From positions 1 through 34,550 of the forward strand of contig DLGW01000004.1 of assembly GCA_002482885.1 (NCBI GenBank): a DNA stretch of 34,550 bases, written 5' to 3'. The DNA is from Flavobacteriaceae bacterium UBA7684 (GTDB lineage Bacteria > Bacteroidota > Bacteroidia > Flavobacteriales > Flavobacteriaceae). Below, piece by piece: positions 24,499 through 31,982 of the stretch (position 1 is the first letter of the stretch; every line of letters begins with the position of its first letter). Under the pieces are notes generated by a model. It had not been told where the DNA came from and made no database searches. It saw only the letters and a program-made list of their open reading frames with translations. The translations under genes and the position numbers were made by a program.

Positions 24499-24591
24499 TG
24501 GGCGTTGCGGAAACCGCCACGTTTTTCGTTCCAATCTTTATTGCCCAAAATGCGGGGCAATAAAGGATTTCCACTGCAACCGTTAACGCAA
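24499..24591. repeat. Intergenic dyad element with a long stem and near-complementary ends
   Basis: The core is an 11-bp perfect stem, CTTTATTGCCC (24535-24545) with GGGCAATAAAG (24555-24565). The outer ends GGGCGTTGCGG and CCGTTAACGC are nearly complementary, so the whole unit can fold into one branched structure. Wording such as TGCAGTGGAAATCC (minus strand) resembles a repeat I associate with flavobacterial intergenic regions; that is from memory. It fills the space between prfA and the PagL-like gene and contains that gene's stop codon (24583-24585). Confidence 0.6.
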
Positions 24592-25236
24592 ATCAGGTTT
24601 CTTAAAATGATAATTAATTCCCATTTCAAAACCCAAGGCATTCAAGCCATTATTAGGTTTTAAAATATTTGCACTAGAAGAATGTCTAAAAAAAGTTCTA
24701 GAATCTATACTGAATTGCCCTAATTGATATTGAATTCCTAAGGCTATAATATCCGAAAAAGCATATCCTTTAGACTGTCTTTCGGTTGTGGTATCTATAT
24801 AAGCAGGGCCAATGTTTCCGTAACCATACACCGAAAGATTTTTATCAATAAGATACCTATACAACAAACCTAAATTTAAAGCATATTCTTTAAAATTCTT
24901 GGGCGTCATATACATAGTTTTTTGTTCCTCGGTGGTAGGGAAGTATTTAAAACCAATGTACCAATAATTATATAATTCATGTGAAGACTGATAATAGGTA
25001 GGCTCTACTAATAATTCCCATTGGTGATTGTTTTTGTGCTTCAGTAAAAAATGAGAAGCAAGTTTAAAGGATCTAAATTCATAAACATAATCAGTGTCTT
25101 CAAATAAAAAATTACCTTGTTTCCCTGTTCCGTATTTTAACCCTATTTGGGTTGTGTTTTTTTGAATCCAAGAAAGTTGTGCCTTCGCAGATAAAAAAAA
25201 TAAAAACATTGTAATGATGATGAGTTTTCGAATCAT
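24583..25236 (-). CDS. PagL-like acyloxyacyl hydrolase (lipid A deacylase family)
   Basis: Probable outer-membrane beta-barrel of 217 residues. It has a signal peptide (residues 1-19, ending SAKA) and alternating amphipathic strands through its length. The C-terminal signature FRHSSSANILKPNNGLN matches the PagL active-site region, with His185 and Ser187 in the positions of the catalytic pair. The third catalytic residue of Pseudomonas PagL, a Glu about 14 residues after the His, appears as Asn199, with a Glu at 204 nearby. Activity is therefore uncertain. It follows the ccsBA gene by 16 bases on the same strand. Its last codons and stop lie in the dyad element at 24499-24591. Confidence 0.75.
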   Translation of the reverse strand: MIRKLIIITMFLFFLSAKAQLSWIQKNTTQIGLKYGTGKQGNFLFEDTDYVYEFRSFKLASHFLLKHKNNHQWELLVEPTYYQSSHELYNYWYIGFKYFPTTEEQKTMYMTPKNFKEYALNLGLLYRYLIDKNLSVYGYGNIGPAYIDTTTERQSKGYAFSDIIALGIQYQLGQFSIDSRTFFRHSSSANILKPNNGLNALGFEMGINYHFKKPDLR

Positions 25237-25252
25237 TGGATTTGAGCCTCAA

Positions 25253-28200
25253 TTATTTTTTAAAGTACTTTTTATATTTAAAATAAGACGCACTACCTAA
25301 TAGCGTTACAAAAACTAAGGAATAATACACAAAATCAGGGGTAACAACCTTGTCGCCGCTGGCGTAGGAGTGTAAGCCTGTTAGGTAAAAATTCACACCA
25401 AAATAGGTCATCATAATCGAGGAGAAGGCCAAAATGGCGGTTAGATTAAAAATCCATAAACTACGTAAGCCTGGAACTAAACGCATGTGAATCACAAAAG
25501 CGTATACCATAATGCTGATTAATGCCCAAGTTTCTTTAGGGTCCCATCCCCAATAACGCCCCCAGCTTTCATTAGCCCATTGTCCGCCCAAAAAGTTTCC
25601 GATGGTTAACATGACAAGTCCGACAGTAAGTGCGGATTCGTTGATATAGGTGATTTCTTGTAGGTTCAGTTTAATTTTAGCTTGATTTTTCTCGTTGGTG
25701 AATAGCATAAGCAATAAGGCTACAATCCCTAAAATCATCCCTAAAGTAAAAGGACCGTAACTAGCTACAATAACCGCTACGTGTATCATTAACCAATAAG
25801 AATTTAACACAGGTTGTAGGTTAGCTATGGCCGGATCCATCCAATTCCAATGCGCAATCATTAAAATCATGGCGGTAACAAATGCGGTAGAAGCTACGGT
25901 AAGTTCGGATTTTCTTCCAAAAGCTAATCCAAAAAATTGAGTAGCCCAAGCGACGTATATCATAGATTCGTAAGCATCACTCCAAGGAGCGTGTCCTGAA
26001 ATATACCATCGCGCAGCGAGTCCTAAAGTGTGAAGTGTAAATAAAATTCCAATGGTGCCGTGGCTGATTTTTACCAATAGGTTGATGGTTTTATTTTCTT
26101 TAAAAATTTTGATGATGATGAAAATGAACATCAGTAAACCGGCATATAAATACCACGAGAATAATTTTTTAAAGATGTCGTATTTGTTGTATATGATTTC
26201 AGAATTGATTTTTTCGTCAGATGGTCTTACGGTTTTTCCGTATTTTTTTTGAAAGTTTTCTAAGCTAACCAATAGTTCGTTAGCCGTTTTATAATCGCCT
26301 TTTTCTTGTCCGAGTTGTAAGGCATTCATATACAACGGTAATATGTTTTTGGTGTAGGTAGAATCAATCCCTGTTAAGTTAGTTTCGTTTAATTCTAAGT
26401 AAGAAACCCATTTGTTGTTGGGCTCGTAAGGAATCGGGAAGATTCGTAGAATTTGTCCACTTAAGGCGGAATATAATAGGGTTACTTTTTTGTCGGCTTC
26501 TATAAAATCTTTTTGGAATTGATTAGGCACAGCTGCTTTGTAAGCCTCGGCTAAATATTTTTCTAATTTATAATTGCCTCGATGATCAAAAAAAGCAATC
26601 AGCGGTGCGTATTTATCTTCCGAAGGAATACCAATAATATTACGGATGCTGTCGTTACCTTTTTTAAGATATATCATAGGTACATTATACCACAATTGTG
26701 GATACTGAGTCATGGATAAAAAAACTTGATCGGAATTCAAATCTTTATAAGTATCGCTTTTGCTGACTTTACGAACCAATTCCGAAGAAAAGGTATTGAT
26801 GGGTTTCATTCTTCCACCGTCGTCTTGAATGACCAAACGTCCGAATTTTTCGGCATGCTCGGCTTTGGTGGATAGTTTATTGATTAAAGAATCTAATTTT
26901 TTAAGATTTTCTTGTGGCGAAGTGTGTTGGTGTTGCGCTTGAACGCCGAATCCGAATAAAAGCAAAATCAAAGACAACGTGGCTTTTTTGATTTTAATGG
27001 CGTCTATTTTTTGTTTTAAATCTCCGAAACGCGTGTTTTTATCGAATAACATCCACATTAAACCACCGTACAATAAAAAGTAACCGATGTACGTGATTAA
27101 AGTTCCCCAATAATCGTGATTTACCGAAAGTACGGTTCCTTTTTCGTCTTCGTCAAAAGAGGCTTGAAAAAATCGGTAGCCTTGGTGGTCTAATACATGA
27201 TTCATATAAATATGCGCATCGAAAGGTTTGTTGCCATCTAACACGGTTACTTTGCTTTCAAAAGCGGCGTATCTTTTTTCGGTTCCTGGATATTTTTTAG
27301 CTATAAAATCATTTAGCTTGATGTTAAAAGGCAAGGTGTATACTTTGCTTCCGAACAATAAAGTGAATTCTAAATTTTTAGATTTAAAAACTTGTGGTTC
27401 GCCCATTTTACCTTTGGCTCCAATTAAAGTAATGATTTCGGATTGTCCTTCGGTAGTTACTTTTACTTGCAAGGCATCATCGCTTTTGGTTTTAAAATCG
27501 TTGTTAGATTCGTAAGCGATTTTTCCTTGCATGGCAGGTTCTGGAAACACAAACTGAGAACCTCCGATATTATATAAGGAACGCAGTTGTAAAGTTTGGG
27601 TGCTGTCTTTTAAAACTTGTCCTTGAAATTGATCGGCCATGCGCATAAAACTACCTTCAAAAGGGCTTTCTATGGTGTAATTATCGCCTTGTTGGGTAAT
27701 GTTAATGGCACCCGAAGTGGGTTTGTTAAAAGCAAACAATACATTGTGAATGTTTTGCACTTCGCCTGATTTTAAAAAGTGATCGTGTCTTTTTCCGCCA
27801 CCTGCTTCTACCATTTTTAAATAAGTAGTTCCGTTGGAATCGGCTACAATTTTTTGGGTGGCTCCCATAATATAATTGACGTATTCAATCGTAAATGGAA
27901 TTTGATTAAAGTCTGCGGATAGGGTAAAATTGTTGTTGGTTACGGGCGATAAAATCAATGGTTTTTCAAATTCACGGCGTTTCATTTCTCCTTTGTATTC
28001 CCCATCTACCCATACGGTTAGGTGGGTTTTGTCGGAATAAATTTTGTTTTCGGTTGCGCCTTCGCGTATGGGCATCATACCTTCGTAACTGATGTATCGG
28101 GTAATAAAAGCGCCTAAAAGAATTAAAATAAAAGAAAGATGAATCACCAAAATAGACCATTTGGCTTTTTTGTATAATTGGTATTTTTTAATGTTGCCTA

Positions 28201-28387
28201 AAAAGTTAATCATAAAGAAAACCATAATGGTTTCGAACCACCAAGCGTTGTAAATTAAAATTCTGGCGGTGTCGGTATTATACTCACTTTCTATAAATGT
28301 TCCTATGCCCATGGCGGCTGCAAAAGCAATAAATAAAAAAGCCATAAGTCGGGTAGAAAACAAAACAGAAACCAATTGATTTTTCAT
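25253..28387 (-). CDS. Cytochrome c biogenesis protein, fused ResB-CcsA (CcsBA)
   Basis: System II cytochrome c synthetase that moves haem across the membrane and attaches it to apocytochromes. The 1044 residues contain a ResB-like N-terminal part (membrane segments near 15-35, 50-70 and 85-105, then a long periplasmic region), a central membrane segment, and a CcsA C-terminal part. The CcsA haem-handling WWD motif is WGRYWGWDPKETWAL, with HAPWSDAYESM as a further conserved loop. I place the start at ATG 28387 (MKNQLVSVLFSTRL). The frame stays open to 28612, but that extension overlaps the divergent gene and the promoters. The PagL-like gene follows on the same strand. Confidence 0.94.
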   Translation of the reverse strand: MKNQLVSVLFSTRLMAFLFIAFAAAMGIGTFIESEYNTDTARILIYNAWWFETIMVFFMINFLGNIKKYQLYKKAKWSILVIHLSFILILLGAFITRYISYEGMMPIREGATENKIYSDKTHLTVWVDGEYKGEMKRREFEKPLILSPVTNNNFTLSADFNQIPFTIEYVNYIMGATQKIVADSNGTTYLKMVEAGGGKRHDHFLKSGEVQNIHNVLFAFNKPTSGAINITQQGDNYTIESPFEGSFMRMADQFQGQVLKDSTQTLQLRSLYNIGGSQFVFPEPAMQGKIAYESNNDFKTKSDDALQVKVTTEGQSEIITLIGAKGKMGEPQVFKSKNLEFTLLFGSKVYTLPFNIKLNDFIAKKYPGTEKRYAAFESKVTVLDGNKPFDAHIYMNHVLDHQGYRFFQASFDEDEKGTVLSVNHDYWGTLITYIGYFLLYGGLMWMLFDKNTRFGDLKQKIDAIKIKKATLSLILLLFGFGVQAQHQHTSPQENLKKLDSLINKLSTKAEHAEKFGRLVIQDDGGRMKPINTFSSELVRKVSKSDTYKDLNSDQVFLSMTQYPQLWYNVPMIYLKKGNDSIRNIIGIPSEDKYAPLIAFFDHRGNYKLEKYLAEAYKAAVPNQFQKDFIEADKKVTLLYSALSGQILRIFPIPYEPNNKWVSYLELNETNLTGIDSTYTKNILPLYMNALQLGQEKGDYKTANELLVSLENFQKKYGKTVRPSDEKINSEIIYNKYDIFKKLFSWYLYAGLLMFIFIIIKIFKENKTINLLVKISHGTIGILFTLHTLGLAARWYISGHAPWSDAYESMIYVAWATQFFGLAFGRKSELTVASTAFVTAMILMIAHWNWMDPAIANLQPVLNSYWLMIHVAVIVASYGPFTLGMILGIVALLLMLFTNEKNQAKIKLNLQEITYINESALTVGLVMLTIGNFLGGQWANESWGRYWGWDPKETWALISIMVYAFVIHMRLVPGLRSLWIFNLTAILAFSSIMMTYFGVNFYLTGLHSYASGDKVVTPDFVYYSLVFVTLLGSASYFKYKKYFKK

Positions 28388-28415
28388 AATACGTTTACTT
28401 TTGAAATAAGCGTTG

Positions 28416-28423
28416 CAAAAGTA
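28416..28423 (-). promoter_or_regulatory. -7 box for ccsBA
   Basis: On the minus strand TACTTTTG matches TAnnTTTG, 29 bases before the ATG at 28387. Its position supports the 28387 start over the longer open frame. A TTG lies 24 bases upstream, longer than the usual spacer. Confidence 0.6.
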
Positions 28424-28466
28424 CTTATAAACTCGGTTTAATAGGTTCAACAAGGTGGTTTTTTTA

Positions 28467-28474
28467 TACTTTTG
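28467..28474 (+). promoter_or_regulatory. -7 box for the DUF2520 gene
   Basis: TACTTTTG matches TAnnTTTG and ends only 4 bases before the ATG at 28479. Transcription would start at or next to the start codon, so the message may be leaderless. It is divergent from the ccsBA promoter 44 bases away. Confidence 0.6.
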
Positions 28475-28478
28475 CCAC

Positions 28479-29243
28479 ATGATAAAAATTGCAATAATAG
28501 GTTCGGGAAAAGTGGCTTCGCACTTGGTGGAAAAGGTTCTTTCTACTCCCGATTTGTTTTCTGTAGAGGTGTATGCTCGTAATCCAGAAAAAATAAAAGA
28601 AAAATTCAGCAACTTAAACGTGGTTTCAAGCGCTAAGGAATTAAAACCTGCGGATTTATACGTATTGGCAGTTTCCGATGATTCTATAGAAGAAGTAAGT
28701 CATGCGTTGCCTATAAAAAATCAGTTAGTGGTTCATATGGCAGGTAGTAGGCCCATCGATATTTTAAATTCTGCTAACCGAAAAGGGGTAATGTATCCGA
28801 TTCAATCTTTTTCGAATAACAAAGCCACGGATTTTGAAAAATTGATTTTTTGCGTAGAAGCCGAAAACGAAGCGGATTACGAATTATTGGAACAGGTTGT
28901 AAAAGCATTGTCTTCTAATAGTTTAAGAATGAATTCCGAGCAAAGATTAACCTTGCATTTATCGGCAGTTTTGGTAAATAATTTTGTAAATCACTTGTAT
29001 TATTTGGCTTCGGAATTGTGTTCAAAAGCAAATATTCCTTTTGAATTGTTACAACCTTTGATTTTGGAAACTACTCAAAAGATTCAAAAAATGACGCCAT
29101 ACGAAGCGCAAACAGGACCTGCTGTTCGAAACGACGCACAGGTAATTACCAATCATGTCTCTGCTTTAACCAATCAAAACTTGGCGAAAATATATCAACT
29201 ACTTACAGAATCGATTCAAAAAACCTATGGCAAAAAGTTATAA
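28479..29243 (+). CDS. Rossmann-like / DUF2520 domain protein
   Basis: A 254-residue protein with an N-terminal NAD(P)-binding Rossmann fold (MIKIAIIGSGKVASHLV, glycine motif at residues 8-13) and a C-terminal helical DUF2520 domain starting near residue 125 (NSLRMNSEQRLTLHLSAVLVNNFVNH). The layout resembles 6-phosphogluconate dehydrogenase-like and ProC-like oxidoreductases, but the substrate is not known. The GTG at 28455 would extend it by 8 residues across the promoter, so I use the ATG at 28479. The phosphatase gene downstream overlaps it by 17 bases. Confidence 0.9.
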   Translation: MIKIAIIGSGKVASHLVEKVLSTPDLFSVEVYARNPEKIKEKFSNLNVVSSAKELKPADLYVLAVSDDSIEEVSHALPIKNQLVVHMAGSRPIDILNSANRKGVMYPIQSFSNNKATDFEKLIFCVEAENEADYELLEQVVKALSSNSLRMNSEQRLTLHLSAVLVNNFVNHLYYLASELCSKANIPFELLQPLILETTQKIQKMTPYEAQTGPAVRNDAQVITNHVSALTNQNLAKIYQLLTESIQKTYGKKL

Positions 29244-29754
29244 AGAAATCATGAACGACATCACCACCTTTATTTTTGATGTGGATGGCGTATTAACTGA
29301 TAGTAATGTAACCATTACCACCACTGGGGAATTGTTGCGTACCATGAATACGCGCGATGGTTATGCTATAAAAACAGCTATTGATAGCGGTTACACCGTT
29401 TGTGTGATTTCTGGTGGAAACAACGAAGGCGTTCGTAGTCGCTTGCGTGGATTGGGCGTTACCGATATTTACTTAGGTATTCACGATAAAATAGAAGTTT
29501 TTAAAGAGTTTACCGACATCTACCAAATCCAACCCGAAACCGTATTGTATATGGGTGATGATATTCCGGATTATTATGTAATGCAAAAAGTAGGTTTGGC
29601 GAGTTGTCCGCAAGATGCCGTTGCCGAAATCAAACAAATTTGTCATTATGTTTCCCATAAAAATGGTGGCGAAGGTTGCGTTCGTGATGTTATTGAACAG
29701 GTCATGAAAGTTCAAGGCAAGTGGATGAAAAGCGCCGACGGAAAACACGACTAA
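29227..29754 (+). CDS. KdsC-like HAD phosphatase
   Basis: Haloacid dehalogenase phosphatase of the KdsC family, which removes phosphate from 3-deoxy-D-manno-octulosonate 8-phosphate in lipopolysaccharide core synthesis. The 175-residue size, without a cap domain, is typical. Motif I is FDVDGVLTD (nucleophile Asp18, acid/base Asp20), motif II is CVISGG, and motif IV is MGDDIPD. The stretch LGIHDKIEVFKE and the C-terminal GGEGCVRDVIE are family features. No kdsA, kdsB or kdsD is nearby, so substrate assignment rests on sequence alone. It overlaps the DUF2520 gene by 17 bases. Confidence 0.85.
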   Translation: MAKSYKEIMNDITTFIFDVDGVLTDSNVTITTTGELLRTMNTRDGYAIKTAIDSGYTVCVISGGNNEGVRSRLRGLGVTDIYLGIHDKIEVFKEFTDIYQIQPETVLYMGDDIPDYYVMQKVGLASCPQDAVAEIKQICHYVSHKNGGEGCVRDVIEQVMKVQGKWMKSADGKHD

Positions 29755-29758
29755 AAGC

Positions 29759-29788
29759 GCTTTGAGCCCACGGCTTTGGGCAGTGAGC
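29759..29788. repeat. Degenerate heptad-periodic GC repeat, array 4
   Basis: GC falls at 29759, 29766, 29773, 29780 and 29787, exactly every 7 bases, while the bases between differ (units such as GAGCCCA, CGGCTTT, GGGCAGT). It starts 5 bases after the KdsC-like stop codon. GCCCA and TGGGC inside it can form a small hairpin. Confidence 0.65.
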
Positions 29789-29828
29789 CATTAAATTTCT
29801 AATTCAAATTATTAATTCAAAAAAATAA

Positions 29829-29858
29829 GCCGACAGCCCATAGCTGTAGGCTGAAAGC
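29829..29858. repeat. Degenerate heptad-periodic GC repeat, array 5
   Basis: GC falls at 29829, 29836, 29843, 29850 and 29857, exactly every 7 bases (units ATAAGCC, GACAGCC, CATAGCT, GTAGGCT, GAAAGCA). ACAGC and GCTGT can pair. It ends 8 bases before the UbiA-family gene. Its minus strand resembles that of array 1: TCAGCC, six bases, then ATGGGCT. Confidence 0.65.
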
Positions 29859-29866
29859 AAAAAAAT

Positions 29867-30790
29867 ATGAAATACTTTTTTTCTCTTATCCGATATCCTA
29901 ACTTATTAATATTGGCGTTGTCGCAATTGATTTTTAGATATGGATTTTTAAATCTTCATGACATTCCACTAACGTTAAACGATTGGCAATTTGTATTGTT
30001 AGTTGTAGCTACTGTTTGTTTGGCGGCAGGCGGATACATTATCAATGATATTATGGATTCCGACACCGATTTGATTAACAAGCCAGATCGAGTTGTAGTA
30101 GGAAAACACATTTCCGAATACAATGCCTATAATTACTATATTGGATTTAATGTAGTAGGAGTTGCAATTGGATTTTATTTGTCTAATGTTATTAACCATT
30201 CGGGATTTTCGGCTCTGTTTATTGTGATTGCAGGAACTTTGTATTTATACGCTACCAACTTTAAACAAAGTTTATTGGTAGGTAATATCATCGTTTCTTT
30301 GTTGGTTGCCTTAAGTGTAATCATTGTGGGGATTTTTGATTTATACCCTATGGCTACTCCCGAAAATCAAGATTACTTAAGCATCTTTTTTGAAATTATT
30401 TTAGATTTTGCTTTCATTGCTTTTTGGTTGAATTTAATTCGTGAAATCATTAAAGACATCGAAGATTACCCAGGGGATTTAAAACAAGGTATGAATACTT
30501 TGCCCATTGTTTTTGGAATAGAAACCACGACTAAAGTAGTGTTTGGATTGGCGTTAATTCCAACGGCAGGAATTATTTATTATGTGCTTACTTATTTGTA
30601 CACCCTGCAAGGGGCTAGCGCTTATATTTTAGTAGGGGTGGTAGGTCCTTTGATTTATTTGTTAATTAAGATTTGGAGCGCTAAACAAAAACAAGATTTT
30701 AGTCATTTAAGCAAAGTGGTAAAAATCATTATGTTGTTGGGATTGTTGTCTATTTTAGTGATTACTTTAAATATGAAATACCATGCTTAA
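29867..30790 (+). CDS. UbiA-family prenyltransferase (geranylgeranylglycerol-phosphate geranylgeranyltransferase-like)
   Basis: Intramembrane aromatic/glycerol prenyltransferase of 307 residues with about eight to nine hydrophobic segments. The first Asp-rich motif is NDIMDSDTD (residues 60-68, N-D-x-x-D-x-x-x-D), and the second is in IKDIEDYPGDLKQGMNTLP. The NKPDRVVVGKHIS segment after motif I resembles archaeal DGGGP synthases more than menaquinone MenA, which is why I favour the ether-lipid-type name. The natural substrate in Bacteroidota is uncertain. The maf gene overlaps its end by 8 bases. Confidence 0.82.
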   Translation: MKYFFSLIRYPNLLILALSQLIFRYGFLNLHDIPLTLNDWQFVLLVVATVCLAAGGYIINDIMDSDTDLINKPDRVVVGKHISEYNAYNYYIGFNVVGVAIGFYLSNVINHSGFSALFIVIAGTLYLYATNFKQSLLVGNIIVSLLVALSVIIVGIFDLYPMATPENQDYLSIFFEIILDFAFIAFWLNLIREIIKDIEDYPGDLKQGMNTLPIVFGIETTTKVVFGLALIPTAGIIYYVLTYLYTLQGASAYILVGVVGPLIYLLIKIWSAKQKQDFSHLSKVVKIIMLLGLLSILVITLNMKYHA

Positions 30791-31364
30791 AGAAAAATTT
30801 AAAAATCATAGAATTATTCTAGCCTCGGGTTCGCCCCGAAGACAACAATTTTTAAAAGAATTGGATTTAGATTTTGTGATTATTTTAAAAGAAGTAAACG
30901 AAGTTTATCCTCATCATTTAAAAGCCAGCGAAATCACTGATTACTTGGCAGAATTGAAGGCGAATGCTTTTGAAGGGGATTTAAAACCACAGGATATTTT
31001 AATCACTAGCGATACGTTGGTTTGGCATAATGGTAAAGCTTTAGGAAAACCTAAAGATTATAATGATGCTTTTCAGATGTTACAATCGTTATCGAACAGC
31101 ACCCACGAAGTGGTTACCTCGGTATGCATAAAAACAAATCAACACACACAAATAGTTAACGACAGTACTTTTGTAACTTTTGCTCCGTTAACCGACCAAA
31201 TGATTACGTATTACATAGATAATTACCAACCTTACGACAAAGCGGGTTCTTATGGTATTCAGGAATGGATTGGTTTAGTGGGTATTCAATCTATAGAAGG
31301 TTCTTATGCCAACGTCGTGGGTTTGCCAACGCATTTGGTGTATGATTGTTTAAGTAAGATTTAA
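30783..31364 (+). CDS. maf: Maf family nucleoside-triphosphate pyrophosphatase
   Basis: House-cleaning enzyme that hydrolyses non-canonical nucleotides such as dTTP/UTP analogues. The 193-residue length is standard. Family signatures are LASGSPRRQQFLKEL near residue 13, the ITSDTLVW strand with the catalytic Asp, the GKALGKPKD loop, and YDKAGSYGIQEWIG followed by IEGSYANVVGLP. It overlaps the UbiA-type gene by 8 bases and is followed 14 bases later by the small MscS-type gene, so the three are probably co-transcribed. Confidence 0.95.
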   Translation: MLKEKFKNHRIILASGSPRRQQFLKELDLDFVIILKEVNEVYPHHLKASEITDYLAELKANAFEGDLKPQDILITSDTLVWHNGKALGKPKDYNDAFQMLQSLSNSTHEVVTSVCIKTNQHTQIVNDSTFVTFAPLTDQMITYYIDNYQPYDKAGSYGIQEWIGLVGIQSIEGSYANVVGLPTHLVYDCLSKI

Positions 31365-31378
31365 AAGCCTATAACTTT

Positions 31379-31909
31379 ATGACATTCATCGAAAAATACG
31401 TTCACGAAGAGGTAATTACACTGATAGTAATAGCTGTGTATTTTGTTCTAAAATATTTGATAGAACGCTTAATAAAAAGATATGCTACCGTAAGTGAAAT
31501 TATAGAACACCGAACCAATTTGGTGATTAAATACATCAATATTTTATTAACCACTTCGGCTACTCTGGTTTTATTTATTGTTTGGGGTGTTAAAGCCGAA
31601 CATTTGTTTGTAACCCTGTCGTCCATATTTGCGGTAATTGGAGTCGCCTTATTTGCGCAATGGTCTATTTTGAGCAACATTACCGCAGGAGTAGTTTTGT
31701 TTTTTTCCTATCCATTTAAAATTGGTGATTTTGTAAGAATTCACGACAAGGACTTTCCTATAGAAGGAGAAATCGTAGACATCAAATCATTCTATGTACA
31801 CATTCAAACTTTAGAAAGCGAAATTGTAGTTTACCCCAACAATGTAATTCTACAAAAAGGAGTTTCGGTTTTAAAATCTAGATTTAAAGAAAAAGAGTTT
31901 GTAGATTAA
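31379..31909 (+). CDS. Small mechanosensitive ion channel (MscS family)
   Basis: The 176-residue membrane protein has hydrophobic segments at about residues 10-30, 52-72 and 75-105, the last being the pore-lining helix. The MscS beta domain follows: FFSYPFKIGDFVRI, EGEIVDIKSFYVHIQT and VVYPNNVILQKGV. It lacks the C-terminal alpha/beta domain of E. coli MscS, so it is a minimal form. It is the last gene of the run after maf. Confidence 0.88.
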   Translation: MTFIEKYVHEEVITLIVIAVYFVLKYLIERLIKRYATVSEIIEHRTNLVIKYINILLTTSATLVLFIVWGVKAEHLFVTLSSIFAVIGVALFAQWSILSNITAGVVLFFSYPFKIGDFVRIHDKDFPIEGEIVDIKSFYVHIQTLESEIVVYPNNVILQKGVSVLKSRFKEKEFVD

Positions 31910-31982
31910 CATAACGTTAAAAAATCGTAAGTTTACTGTTATTGATTAATGCGTAAAATACGTGCTTAGTGTTATTTTTTTG

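Noticed and set aside
24453..24663. Small open frames on both strands between prfA and the PagL-like gene
   Set aside because: They lie over the folding repeat element at 24499-24591. Opposite-strand frames of this size are expected from a palindromic sequence, and neither resembles a protein.
28388..28612. 75-residue N-terminal extension of the ccsBA frame
   Set aside because: It overlaps the start of the divergent DUF2520 gene and both -7 boxes. The ATG at 28387 starts the normal ResB-like N-terminus.
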